Source of the DNA: Marinobacter sp. SS5-14b
GTDB lineage: Bacteria; Pseudomonadota; Gammaproteobacteria; Pseudomonadales; Oleiphilaceae
NCBI RefSeq assembly: GCF_030541005.1
Contig: NZ_JASSVM010000008.1
Span: forward strand, 1-64,000
Direction: 5' to 3'
DNA length: 64,000 nt
Within the stretch, counting starts at the first letter, position 1; each line of letters opens with the position of its first letter. Positions 25,785 to 34,079 of this stretch are shown piece by piece. The translations under genes were made by a program, and so were the position numbers. A model generated the notes under the pieces. That model searched no databases and was not told the origin of the DNA. It saw only the letters and a program-made list of their open reading frames with translations.

Positions 25785-28700
25785 ATGTTCAACCGAGTTG
25801 TCGACTGGGCGGTTCAGAACCGCCTGTTGGTTCTTATTGCGCTTGCAGTGCTTATCGCCACGGCCGCGTTTCAGATACCAAAACTGAATCTTGATGCTTT
25901 CCCCGACGTTACAAACGTCCAGGTCGCTGTTAATACAGAGGCGCCCGGACTTGCGGCTGAGGAAGTCGAGCAGCTGATCACCTATCCCATTGAAGCGGTG
26001 ATGTATGCGTTGCCGGATGTTGAGGAGGTTCGGTCCATCTCCAAAACCGGGTTGTCTGGTGTCACCGTGGTCTTTAAAGAGGGCACGGATATCTATTTCG
26101 CGCGCCAACTGGTTTTCGAGCGGTTGCAGGCCGCGCGGGAGCTGATTCCGGACGGGGTCGGGGTGCCTGAAATGGGGCCGAATACGTCCGGTCTTGGCCA
26201 GGTCTACCAGTACTTGCTGATAGCGGACCCGGATTCGGGGTACGACGCAATGGAATTGCGCAGCTTGCACGACTGGCTGGTCAAACTGTTGCTGATACCG
26301 GCTGAAGGGGTTACGGAAATCCTGTCGTTTGGCGGAGAGGTCCGCCAGTACCAGGTTAACCTGAACCCGGCGCGAATGCTGTCCTATGACTTATCACAGA
26401 ACGATGTCATGGAAGCCCTGGAGAACAACAACTCCAATGTTGGGGGCTGGTATATGGGCCGCGGGCAGGAGCAGTTGGTTATTCGCGGTATGGGCTGGCT
26501 GGGTAATGGCGAGGAGGGCCTGGAGCAGATCCGACAAGTACCCGTGAAAACCAGTGATGGCATTACGGTGACCGTGAGCGACGTCGCTCAGGTGACGCTG
26601 GGCACTGAAATTCGCCAGGGTGCGGTAACCATGACCCGGAAGGATGAAGCCGGTCAGGTTGAACAACTGGGTGAAGTGGTTTCTGGCATTGTACTCAAAC
26701 GAATGGGGGCCAACACAAAAGCCACCATCGACGGCATCGAGGCCCGCATTGATCGCATAAATCAGGCGCTTCCGAGTGGGGTTCGTTTTGAGCCCTATTA
26801 CAACCAGGCGGATCTGGTGACCAAGGCCGTAGAGACGGTGACCAATGCGCTTCTGTTGGCTTTTGTGTTTATTGCGATCGTGCTTGCCCTGTTCCTGATG
26901 AATCTGCGGGCAACAACGCTGGTGCTGCTTTCAATACCGATTTCCATCGGGATTGCCCTGATGATCATGGCCTGGTTCGGTCTCTCGGCCAACCTGATGT
27001 CTCTGGGCGGTATTGCTGTGGCAATCGGCATGCTGGTGGATGGCTCTGTTGTTATGGTTGAGAACATGTTCAAGCATCTGACCCATCCTGATGCTAAGCA
27101 TGACGCCCATCGGGATGAGTTGGCTGGAGATGACCCCGATCCATTGGACGCGTCACACGATGATCATGGCATTGCCCTTCGTCTCCAGGAAGCCGGCCGG
27201 GAAGTGGCACGGCCGATTTTTTTCGCGACGGCGATTATCCTGGTCGTTTTCATGCCTCTGTTCAGCTTTGAAGGTGTGGAAGCCAAGCTGTTCCAGCCAA
27301 TGGCAATCAGCATCATGCTGGCTATCGTGTCGGCGGTGATCGTCGCTCTGGTGGTTGTACCCGCGCTGGCGTCATACATGTTCCGTAAGGGTATCCGGGA
27401 GCGGGAAAGCTTCATTCTAAAACCCCTGGAAAAGCTCTATCGCATGGGGCTTGCCTGGTCACTGAAGCATAGCCGCGTGGTTGTTGGCGCGGCGGCTGTT
27501 CTTGTTGTGCTGGCGGCGCTGGTTGTGCCACGACTCGGCACGGAGTTCGTGCCTGAACTGGAAGAGGGAACGATTAACCTCCGGGTGACCCTGGCCCCTT
27601 CATCAAGCCTTGATACGGCGCTTGAAGTGGCGCCAAAACTGGAAGCCATGCTGATGGAATTTCCAGAAGTGACCTACGCGCTGTCCCGGGCGGGGCGGGC
27701 GGAAATAGGCGGCGATCCGGAGCCTGTGAACAACATCGAGATCTATATCGGCCTTAAGCCAACAGCCGAGTGGACCAGCGCCAGTAACCGCTATGCATTG
27801 CAGGCCCTGTTTGAGGAGAAGCTCGAACAGCACCCGGGGCTACTGTTTAACTTTTCTCAGCCTATCGCGACCCGGGTTGATGAACTGTTGTCAGGTGTCC
27901 GCGCGCAGTTGGCCATCAAACTCTTTGGCCCGGATCTCAAGGTGCTGGCGGAGAAAGGCCAGCAGATCGAAGCGGCGGTCCGAACAGTTCAGGGAACCCG
28001 GGACGTGGCCATGGAGCAGATTGCCGGTGAAGCGCAGTTGGTGGTTCAGCCAGACCGTCAGGCACTTTCCCGGTACGGACTCGCCGTGTCTGATGTGATG
28101 AGTGTCGTCCGGGACGGACTGGGTGGTGCCGCCGCGGGCCAGATCATCAACGGAAATGAGCGGTACGATATCTATGTGCGCCTGGCCAAACGTTTCCGGG
28201 AAGACCGGGATGCCATTGCTGATCTCAGGTTGCAGGCGCCTTCCGGAGCCTGGGTGAGACTCGGTGATGTGGCCGATGTGTCTATTGAGTCCGGCCCGCC
28301 CCAGGTGCGCCGCGACGACGTTCAGCGCCGTGTGGTCATTCAGTCCAATGTGCAGGGTCGTGACATGGGCAGTGTGGTTGCCGATATTCAGGATACCATC
28401 GCGTCAGAAGTGAACCTTCCCCCCGGCTATTCGGTGGATATTGGTGGTCAGTTCGAAAACCAGCAGCGAGCTCAGAAACGATTGACCATTGTGGTACCTG
28501 TATCTCTGGGGCTGATTGCGCTGTTGCTCTACTTCGCTTTCAGTTCGGTTGGTCAAGCGCTGTTGATTCTGGTCAACGTGCCGCTTGCCGTAATTGGTGG
28601 TGTCTTTTCGCTCTGGGTCTCCGGCCAGTATCTTTCAGTGCCCAGTTCCGTTGGATTTATCACACTGTTTGGTGTGGCGGTGCTTAACGGGGTCGTTATG

Positions 28701-28982
28701 GTCGAAAGCATCAATCAGCGAATACAGGATGGGTTGAACGTGGATACCGCGGTGTTTGAAGGTGCCGTCTCCCGTTTACGTCCTGTCTTGATGACAGCAA
28801 TAACCTCGGCGCTCGGCTTGATACCGATGCTGTTGTCGACGGGCGTGGGAGCGGAAATCCAGAAGCCACTGGCCAGCGTGATTGTTGGTGGTCTCGTGAC
28901 TGCAACTTTCCTGACACTCTTTGTTTTGCCGGTTCTGTTCGGTCGCTTTTCAAGAGCCAAGGTGAGTGATATCCAACGGTAA
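25785..28982 (+). CDS. Heavy-metal efflux RND transporter (CzcA/CusA family), second copy
   Basis: 1065 residues, ribosome site GGGAG. Starts FNRVVDWAVQNRLLVLIALA; loop SRAGRAEIGGDPEPVNNIEI. TM4 reads GGIAVAIGMLVDGSVVMVEN, with the same replaced first Asp as the upstream pump. The loop after TM4 carries an extra His/Asp-rich insertion of about 40 residues (HLTHPDAKHDAHRDELAGDD, later ASHDDHG) that is absent from the first pump and could bind metal at the cytoplasmic face. Family and overall plan match; the exact metal cannot be assigned. Last gene of the second RND operon, convergent with the kinase gene. Confidence 0.9.
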   Translation: MFNRVVDWAVQNRLLVLIALAVLIATAAFQIPKLNLDAFPDVTNVQVAVNTEAPGLAAEEVEQLITYPIEAVMYALPDVEEVRSISKTGLSGVTVVFKEGTDIYFARQLVFERLQAARELIPDGVGVPEMGPNTSGLGQVYQYLLIADPDSGYDAMELRSLHDWLVKLLLIPAEGVTEILSFGGEVRQYQVNLNPARMLSYDLSQNDVMEALENNNSNVGGWYMGRGQEQLVIRGMGWLGNGEEGLEQIRQVPVKTSDGITVTVSDVAQVTLGTEIRQGAVTMTRKDEAGQVEQLGEVVSGIVLKRMGANTKATIDGIEARIDRINQALPSGVRFEPYYNQADLVTKAVETVTNALLLAFVFIAIVLALFLMNLRATTLVLLSIPISIGIALMIMAWFGLSANLMSLGGIAVAIGMLVDGSVVMVENMFKHLTHPDAKHDAHRDELAGDDPDPLDASHDDHGIALRLQEAGREVARPIFFATAIILVVFMPLFSFEGVEAKLFQPMAISIMLAIVSAVIVALVVVPALASYMFRKGIRERESFILKPLEKLYRMGLAWSLKHSRVVVGAAAVLVVLAALVVPRLGTEFVPELEEGTINLRVTLAPSSSLDTALEVAPKLEAMLMEFPEVTYALSRAGRAEIGGDPEPVNNIEIYIGLKPTAEWTSASNRYALQALFEEKLEQHPGLLFNFSQPIATRVDELLSGVRAQLAIKLFGPDLKVLAEKGQQIEAAVRTVQGTRDVAMEQIAGEAQLVVQPDRQALSRYGLAVSDVMSVVRDGLGGAAAGQIINGNERYDIYVRLAKRFREDRDAIADLRLQAPSGAWVRLGDVADVSIESGPPQVRRDDVQRRVVIQSNVQGRDMGSVVADIQDTIASEVNLPPGYSVDIGGQFENQQRAQKRLTIVVPVSLGLIALLLYFAFSSVGQALLILVNVPLAVIGGVFSLWVSGQYLSVPSSVGFITLFGVAVLNGVVMVESINQRIQDGLNVDTAVFEGAVSRLRPVLMTAITSALGLIPMLLSTGVGAEIQKPLASVIVGGLVTATFLTLFVLPVLFGRFSRAKVSDIQR

Positions 28983-29034
28983 AAAATGGGAGAAGCCGCG
29001 CTGCGTCATCGACGGTTGCCTTTCTGGAGGTTTT

Positions 29035-30357
29035 CTAATCCGGAAGTGGCAGTAGAATGACAATGCTGGCTCCTCCGTTTTTTGAGGTACCCATGTTCAT
29101 CTGTCCGAGGTTGTCTTCGACAATCTCGGACACGATGGACAATCCGAGCCCAAAACCGGCGACCGTTTCATCCAGCCTGGTACCCCTGTTCATGACAGTG
29201 GCTGCTGCCTCGGGAGAAATTCCGGGGCCATCGTCCGCTACTTCTATGGAGAGTCCTGATGACGTGCGGGCGATTGTAACGTCGACGGTTGTCTGGCACC
29301 ACTTCCCGCCATTTTCGAGTAAATTGCCAAGTAGCTCTGAAAGATCCTGTCGCTCCATTGGCCAGCTGAAGTTTTCAGGTAAGTTGGTGTGGAGGCGAAA
29401 AACCGTGTCAGGGAAGATTTTTTCCATAACGGTGATGACACTTGCCGTGATTTCAACCGGCATGCACGTCCGTCCCATCTGTCTGCCTGATATGTCTGCT
29501 TTGCTCATCCGGTATTTCAGGGATTTGTCAAGCTCCCGCAAGTTAGAGGCCATAAACACAACATCCTCCCGGGACGGAGGCAAGGTATCGATATCCGACA
29601 AAATGGCAAGATTGGCAGAAATAGAGGTTTTGACCAGGTGAGAGAGATCGGAATTCAGGCGGCGGTGGCGGTCCAGCCGCCGGTTTGACAGCTCGAGCAA
29701 ATCATTGAGCTGCCGGATCAGCGGACGAAACTCTTCCGGCACGTGAGGGTTCAGGCGACTTTGTTTCCCGGATTGGAGCCGTCTCAGGTCCTCTTTTATC
29801 CTACTGATGGGCTTTAACGTCAGATGTGTGGTGGTTCCAATCAGTGCCAGCAGTATCGCCAGAAGAACGGCCGAGGCACCGAGCAATGTCAGGTGGGCCT
29901 TCAGCGGTCGTTCAGAGAGCGCCCCCTCGGTTTCAAGAACGGTGATTGAGGCCAGCTTTCCAGTAGCAGTGAACGTACGTCTAAGCCCAAAAAGCGTGTT
30001 CGCGCCCTGCGCTATGTGAATAAAACCCTCGGGCTTATCCACAACGCCCTGCATTTGGCTCAGGTCAAAGTTGTTGCTCGTCAGGACGCTCCCGCCTGCC
30101 GTTTCGATGATGATGGCATGCCCCAGAAGCATTTCAAACTGATGGATCATGTTCCTGAGGTCGTCAGTTGTCGGGGACTCGGCTTCAATGATTGCCTGAA
30201 AGTTTTCCAGCTCTTTACTCAGGTGTTGTTTCCTGGACTCGTCCGATAGTTGTTTTATCACGTAGGCATGTGAAAAGAATATCAGGGTGAAATAGACGAG
30301 GCTGAAAACAGCCCCATACTGAATGGCTGTTCTTCGGATACTCTTTGGAGCTGGCAT
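29035..30357 (-). CDS. PhoQ-type sensor histidine kinase
   Basis: 440 residues from ATG at 30357, chosen over 30423 because it avoids a 40-base overlap with the regulator gene. TM1 about 13-32 and TM2 about 158-178 enclose a periplasmic sensor domain of roughly 125 residues with no obvious metal motif. The HAMP segment is followed by the phospho-acceptor region LNSDLSHLVKTSISANLAIL, whose His is conserved but LKTPL is altered. N box LLGNLLENGGKWC is PhoQ-like, and the G boxes ADDGPGIS and GFGLGLSIV are intact. Second gene of a regulator-kinase pair between the RND pumps and the copper oxidase; probably a metal or envelope sensor. Confidence 0.85.
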   Translation of the reverse strand: MPAPKSIRRTAIQYGAVFSLVYFTLIFFSHAYVIKQLSDESRKQHLSKELENFQAIIEAESPTTDDLRNMIHQFEMLLGHAIIIETAGGSVLTSNNFDLSQMQGVVDKPEGFIHIAQGANTLFGLRRTFTATGKLASITVLETEGALSERPLKAHLTLLGASAVLLAILLALIGTTTHLTLKPISRIKEDLRRLQSGKQSRLNPHVPEEFRPLIRQLNDLLELSNRRLDRHRRLNSDLSHLVKTSISANLAILSDIDTLPPSREDVVFMASNLRELDKSLKYRMSKADISGRQMGRTCMPVEITASVITVMEKIFPDTVFRLHTNLPENFSWPMERQDLSELLGNLLENGGKWCQTTVDVTIARTSSGLSIEVADDGPGISPEAAATVMNRGTRLDETVAGFGLGLSIVSEIVEDNLGQMNMGTSKNGGASIVILLPLPD

Positions 30358-30382
30358 ATGTTGACCTGGTTCGTTCGGGCGT

Positions 30383-31054
30383 TCAGCCAGTAGGATCTTT
30401 TTCGAAGAGGTAGCCCTGGCCACGCAAAGTCTTGATTTTATTGCCCCCTATTATTTTTCTGAGCCTGGCTATATAGACCTGAACAACATTCCTGGTGGGA
30501 CATCTTTCAATGTTGTAGAGGGTTTCAACCAGTTCATCCTGTGAAAATACCCTGTCTGGTGAACGCAGGAAACACTGCAAAAGGCGGAATTCAGTGGCTG
30601 TCAGTCTGAACTCTTTCTGGTCGGGCGTGGTCAGCGTTCGGTAGCTGGCGTTGAGACGAAATCCGTCGACGCTGATTTGATCTGTTGTTCTGCCATCCTT
30701 CCTTCGGATAATTGCATTGAGCCGGGCTTTCAGTTCATCAAACTCAAACGGTTTGGGAAGGTAATCGTCGGCACCCGCGTTCAACCCTTCTACTCTCTCA
30801 GTCCAGTTGGAGCGTGCGGTCAGAATAAGGATGGCCTCTTTTTTCCCGTTTTTTCTCCATCTTTGCATTAAAGACAGTCCATTTTCATCGGGCAGTCCGA
30901 TATCGAGAATAACGGCCTGGTAGGAGCTTGTTTCAATCAACGAGTCCGCTTCTTTGCCGGTTTTGGCGATATCGACTGTGTAGTGCGCCTGCGCAAGCCA
31001 GTCCGATATTCTTTTGGCAAGTACCGCATTGTCCTCAACAATCAGAATTTTCAT
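30383..31054 (-). CDS. OmpR-family response regulator
   Basis: 223 residues from MKILIVEDNAVLAKRISDWL at 31054; the longer frame adds unrelated sequence. The receiver has the acidic pair (VEDN), phospho-acceptor Asp (VILDIGLPDENG, about residue 51), Thr (LTARS) and Lys (PKPFEFDEL). A winged-helix output domain follows (LTATEFRLLQCFLRSPDRVF, VVQVYIARLRKII, TLRGQGYLF). Family members bind 11-bp direct repeats as dimers. One of the ten TTCAG-N6-TTCAG sites lies 120 bases upstream, between this gene and copA, so this protein is the natural candidate for that motif. Co-transcribed with the kinase. Confidence 0.9.
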   Translation of the reverse strand: MKILIVEDNAVLAKRISDWLAQAHYTVDIAKTGKEADSLIETSSYQAVILDIGLPDENGLSLMQRWRKNGKKEAILILTARSNWTERVEGLNAGADDYLPKPFEFDELKARLNAIIRRKDGRTTDQISVDGFRLNASYRTLTTPDQKEFRLTATEFRLLQCFLRSPDRVFSQDELVETLYNIERCPTRNVVQVYIARLRKIIGGNKIKTLRGQGYLFEKDPTG

Positions 31055-31173
31055 TTGTAAGCGCCGTTTTTCGTGGTGGGAAAGTTTCGCCAGTCTGCCA
31101 TGGATTGTACCAGTAACGGCAACTCCCCAGAAAAACAGCAACCCGTTAAAAATGGGGGGTTACCGGTCGACTT

Positions 31174-31205
31174 TTCAGTTTGATTTCAGTTACACCGGGT
31201 AGCAT
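31174..31205 (+). promoter_or_regulatory. Response-regulator promoter f of the copper oxidase operon
   Basis: TTCAG (31174-31178), six bases, TTCAG (31185-31189), ten bases, TAGCAT (31200-31205). It lies in the divergent region between the regulator gene and the multicopper oxidase, about 56 bases before the oxidase ATG. It is the reference site linking the motif to the resident regulator. Confidence 0.75.
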
Positions 31206-31261
31206 CAATAATCGAGTCACGAACGCAAGAAGCTATATATACATGGTTTTAGGAGCAACCT

Positions 31262-33127
31262 ATGAGCGATAGACATTTCTATGCAGGTATGTCCAGGCGG
31301 CGCCTTATCCAAGGAGCTGCCACAATGGGACTTCTTGCCGGTTTCGACAGCTTGTTGCCGGCCTATGCTAGAGGACAACTGGACAACACGAACGCATTTC
31401 ACACCGTGCGTAATGGCGCTGACATCTACGACCTGACCGTCGCGAGAACACCTCTCAAGATAGGGGGCACAGTCTCGGAACAGCCCATCACCATCAACGG
31501 CACTCTGCCAGCGCCTCTGGTGCGCCTCAAACAGGGGCGCGAGGCAATCTTGCGTGTCACCAATACGCTACCGGAGGCAACATCCATTCACTGGCACGGT
31601 CTGATTCTGCCGTACCAGATGGATGGCGTTCCTGGCGTCAGCTTTCCCGGCATCATGCCCGGCGAAACGTTTGAGTACCGTTTCCCGGTCGAACAGCATG
31701 GCACCTACTGGTACCACAGCCACTCTGGCCTTCAGGAACAGCTAGGCCACTATGGACCGATCATTATAGATCCGGCTGAGCCCGAGCCAGTCAGCTATGA
31801 CCGCGAATACATTGTGGTTCTCTCCGACTGGACCTTCGATTCTCCCGCCGATGTCTTCCGCAACCTCAAAGTGTTTGAAGGCTATTACAACTACAACCAG
31901 CGCACCGTTGGCGACTTCTTCAAGGATGTCGAAACTATGGGTTGGGATGCTGCGTGGAGCAAAGCCGGCATGTGGGGCAGAATGCGAATGAGCCCCCGGG
32001 ATATTCTGGATGTAACCGCTTCTGAATATACCTACCTGATGAACGGATCGCCTTCTGCCAGTAACTGGACCGGGCTGTTCCGTCCCGGCGAGAAAATTCG
32101 CCTGAGATTCATCAATGCCTCGGCGATGACCTACTTTGATGTCCGTGTCCCGGGCCTCCCGATGACGGTTATTTCCGCTGACGGCCAACCAGTGCAACCC
32201 GTTGAAACGGATGAATTCCGCATTGGCGTGGCGGAAACCTACGACGTGATTGTACAGCCAACCGACACGGCTCACACCGTGTTTGCCCAGTCACAGGATC
32301 GGTCGGGGTATGTGCGCGGAACGTTAGCCACCCGCAAGGGAATGGAGGCGCCAGTACCGCCCATGTATCCGCGAACCGAGCGCGGTATGGCCGCCATGGG
32401 CATGGGCGCGATGAGCATGGGCGCCATGGGCAAGGACGGCGATATGAACATGGACAGCGGCATGGACATGGGTGGCAAGATGGAAATGATGTCAGGCAGC
32501 AACGACAAAGCCCATGGCCAAATGATGATGAATGGCGCCGACTCGGGAATGAACAAGATGAGCTCGGACAAAGCAACGATGAATGAGGTCCCGACGGCGG
32601 GTCGGCCGATATCCCATGGCCCTGATAATCACGGTCCCGGGGCGGCCATGGTGGCTTCCAGCCCGCAATCGCGTCTGGATGACCCTGGTGTAGGCTTTGA
32701 AACAGCCAACCATCGGGTGCTGACTTATTCCCAGTTGCAGAGCATTGAGGGCTGGCCCGACAAGCGCCCGGCCGAACGCGAGGTGGAACTGCACCTTACC
32801 GGCAATATGGAACGTTACATGTGGTCGTTCGACGGCAAAAAGTTCTCTGAAGTCGATGGCCCGGTCAAGTTCTACCATGGCGAGCGCCTGCGATTGATCC
32901 TCGTCAACGACTCGATGATGGATCACCCCATTCACCTGCATGGCATGTGGATGGAACTGGAAACCGGTGCAGGTGAATATCGTCCACGCAAACACACGAT
33001 TTCCGTCAAACCCGGCGAGCGTGTATCCGCGCTGATCACAGCGGATGCACCGGGTGACTGGGCTTTCCATTGCCACCTTCTGTACCACATGGACGCAGGC
33101 ATGTTTCGTGTCGTGTCGGTCGTTTAA
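31262..33127 (+). CDS. copA: Copper-resistance multicopper oxidase (CopA/PcoA)
   Basis: 621 residues, AGGAG ribosome site. Twin-arginine signal MSRRRLIQGAATMG sends the folded protein to the periplasm. Four copper-binding blocks: IHWHGLILP, WYHSHSGLQEQ, HPIHLHGMWME and WAFHCHLLYHMDAGMFRVV. Between the second and third cupredoxin domains is a Met-rich stretch (MGMGAMSMGAMGKDGDMNM, then MDSGMDMGGKMEMM, about residues 379-415) that binds Cu(I). Members oxidise Cu(I) to the less harmful Cu(II) and sequester it. Followed 11 bases later by copB. Preceded by a response-regulator promoter. Confidence 0.93.
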   Translation: MSDRHFYAGMSRRRLIQGAATMGLLAGFDSLLPAYARGQLDNTNAFHTVRNGADIYDLTVARTPLKIGGTVSEQPITINGTLPAPLVRLKQGREAILRVTNTLPEATSIHWHGLILPYQMDGVPGVSFPGIMPGETFEYRFPVEQHGTYWYHSHSGLQEQLGHYGPIIIDPAEPEPVSYDREYIVVLSDWTFDSPADVFRNLKVFEGYYNYNQRTVGDFFKDVETMGWDAAWSKAGMWGRMRMSPRDILDVTASEYTYLMNGSPSASNWTGLFRPGEKIRLRFINASAMTYFDVRVPGLPMTVISADGQPVQPVETDEFRIGVAETYDVIVQPTDTAHTVFAQSQDRSGYVRGTLATRKGMEAPVPPMYPRTERGMAAMGMGAMSMGAMGKDGDMNMDSGMDMGGKMEMMSGSNDKAHGQMMMNGADSGMNKMSSDKATMNEVPTAGRPISHGPDNHGPGAAMVASSPQSRLDDPGVGFETANHRVLTYSQLQSIEGWPDKRPAEREVELHLTGNMERYMWSFDGKKFSEVDGPVKFYHGERLRLILVNDSMMDHPIHLHGMWMELETGAGEYRPRKHTISVKPGERVSALITADAPGDWAFHCHLLYHMDAGMFRVVSVV

Positions 33128-33138
33128 CGGGATAGGGG

Positions 33139-33912
33139 ATGAACATTATGATGAATCGCATCAAGTGGGTTGTGGGTGCCTCAGCCTTAACGCTTGCCTC
33201 GGGAGCCGGCGCCGCCGGTACTGGCGTTCAGGCCGAACCGGACTGGACGCTGCCGATACACGACAACCAGGTGTTTGGCCAGGTTCTGTTTGACCGGATG
33301 GAATACCAGCGTGACGGCGACAACGAATTGGCCCTGTGGGACGCCCAGGCCTGGATTGGTAAAGATCGCAATCGGCTCTGGGTCGAAACGGAAGGTGAGA
33401 CTGATCTATCCAGCGACAGCGGCGACATCGAAAATTTTGATGTGCAGTACAGCTATCGCTTCGATCGCTTCTGGGATATACAGACAGGATTGGGTGCCCA
33501 GACAACGTTTGGCCCCAGCCCTAATAAGGAGCGCTATTCGGCCATTGTTGGATTGCAGGGACTTGCCCCCTACTGGTTTGAGGTAGACACAAATCTCCGA
33601 GTCACCGACGACGGTGACGTGTCATACGATCTTGAAGCCGAGTACGACTGGCTGCTGACCCAAAGGCTCATTTTGCAGGGCCGCGGCGAAACGCTCGTTG
33701 CCTTCAGCGATGTTGAGGAGTGGGGCGTCGGTAGTGGCATCAATAATGTGGGCCTGGGGCTCCGTCTGAGATACCACTTTTCGAGGGAGTTTGCGCCCTA
33801 CGTGGGTGTTTCTTACACCCGCTTTCTGGGCAACACAGAGGACCTTCGTGAGCGCGAGGGGGAAGACGTCGAGTCCTCCAGCTTCGTGGCGGGCGTCCGG
33901 TGGTGGTTTTAG
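33139..33912 (+). CDS. copB: Copper resistance protein B (outer membrane)
   Basis: 257 residues. Signal peptide ends near ASGAGAA; the Met-rich N-terminal region typical of many PcoB/CopB proteins is missing, so this is a short form. Conserved barrel blocks: FGQVLFDRMEYQRDGDNELA with LWDAQAWIGKDRNRLW, NFDVQYSYRFDRFWDIQTGL, YWFEVDTNLRVTDDGDVSYD and PYVGVSYTRFLGNT, ending VAGVRWWF. Predicted outer membrane barrel that works with CopA in periplasmic copper handling. No copCD genes follow; the next gene is on the other strand. Confidence 0.9.
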   Translation: MNIMMNRIKWVVGASALTLASGAGAAGTGVQAEPDWTLPIHDNQVFGQVLFDRMEYQRDGDNELALWDAQAWIGKDRNRLWVETEGETDLSSDSGDIENFDVQYSYRFDRFWDIQTGLGAQTTFGPSPNKERYSAIVGLQGLAPYWFEVDTNLRVTDDGDVSYDLEAEYDWLLTQRLILQGRGETLVAFSDVEEWGVGSGINNVGLGLRLRYHFSREFAPYVGVSYTRFLGNTEDLREREGEDVESSSFVAGVRWWF

Positions 33913-34026
33913 TACGATAATGCCCAGTAGAAAAGGCTGGCCCCTTTGCGTGGGTCAGCTAGTGTCCTCATTTGGAGGATTTCGTCAAAATCATTGCCGA
34001 CCTTCCGCATGTTCGGCTCAATGACA

Positions 34027-34052
34027 AACGGCCGGACTAAGGCCCGGCCGTT
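34027..34052. terminator. Candidate terminator hairpin between copB and the porin
   Basis: AACGGCCGG (34027-34035) pairs with CCGGCCGTT (34044-34052) around an 8-base loop. It lacks a clear T-run on either strand, so termination is likely but not certain; the convergent position suits both genes. Confidence 0.5.
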
Positions 34053-34079
34053 GTATCAGATCATGAAATTACACGTTGA

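Noticed and set aside
31273..31360. Sec rather than Tat signal for the multicopper oxidase
   Set aside because: The SRRRLIQG motif and family precedent favour Tat export of the folded copper enzyme.
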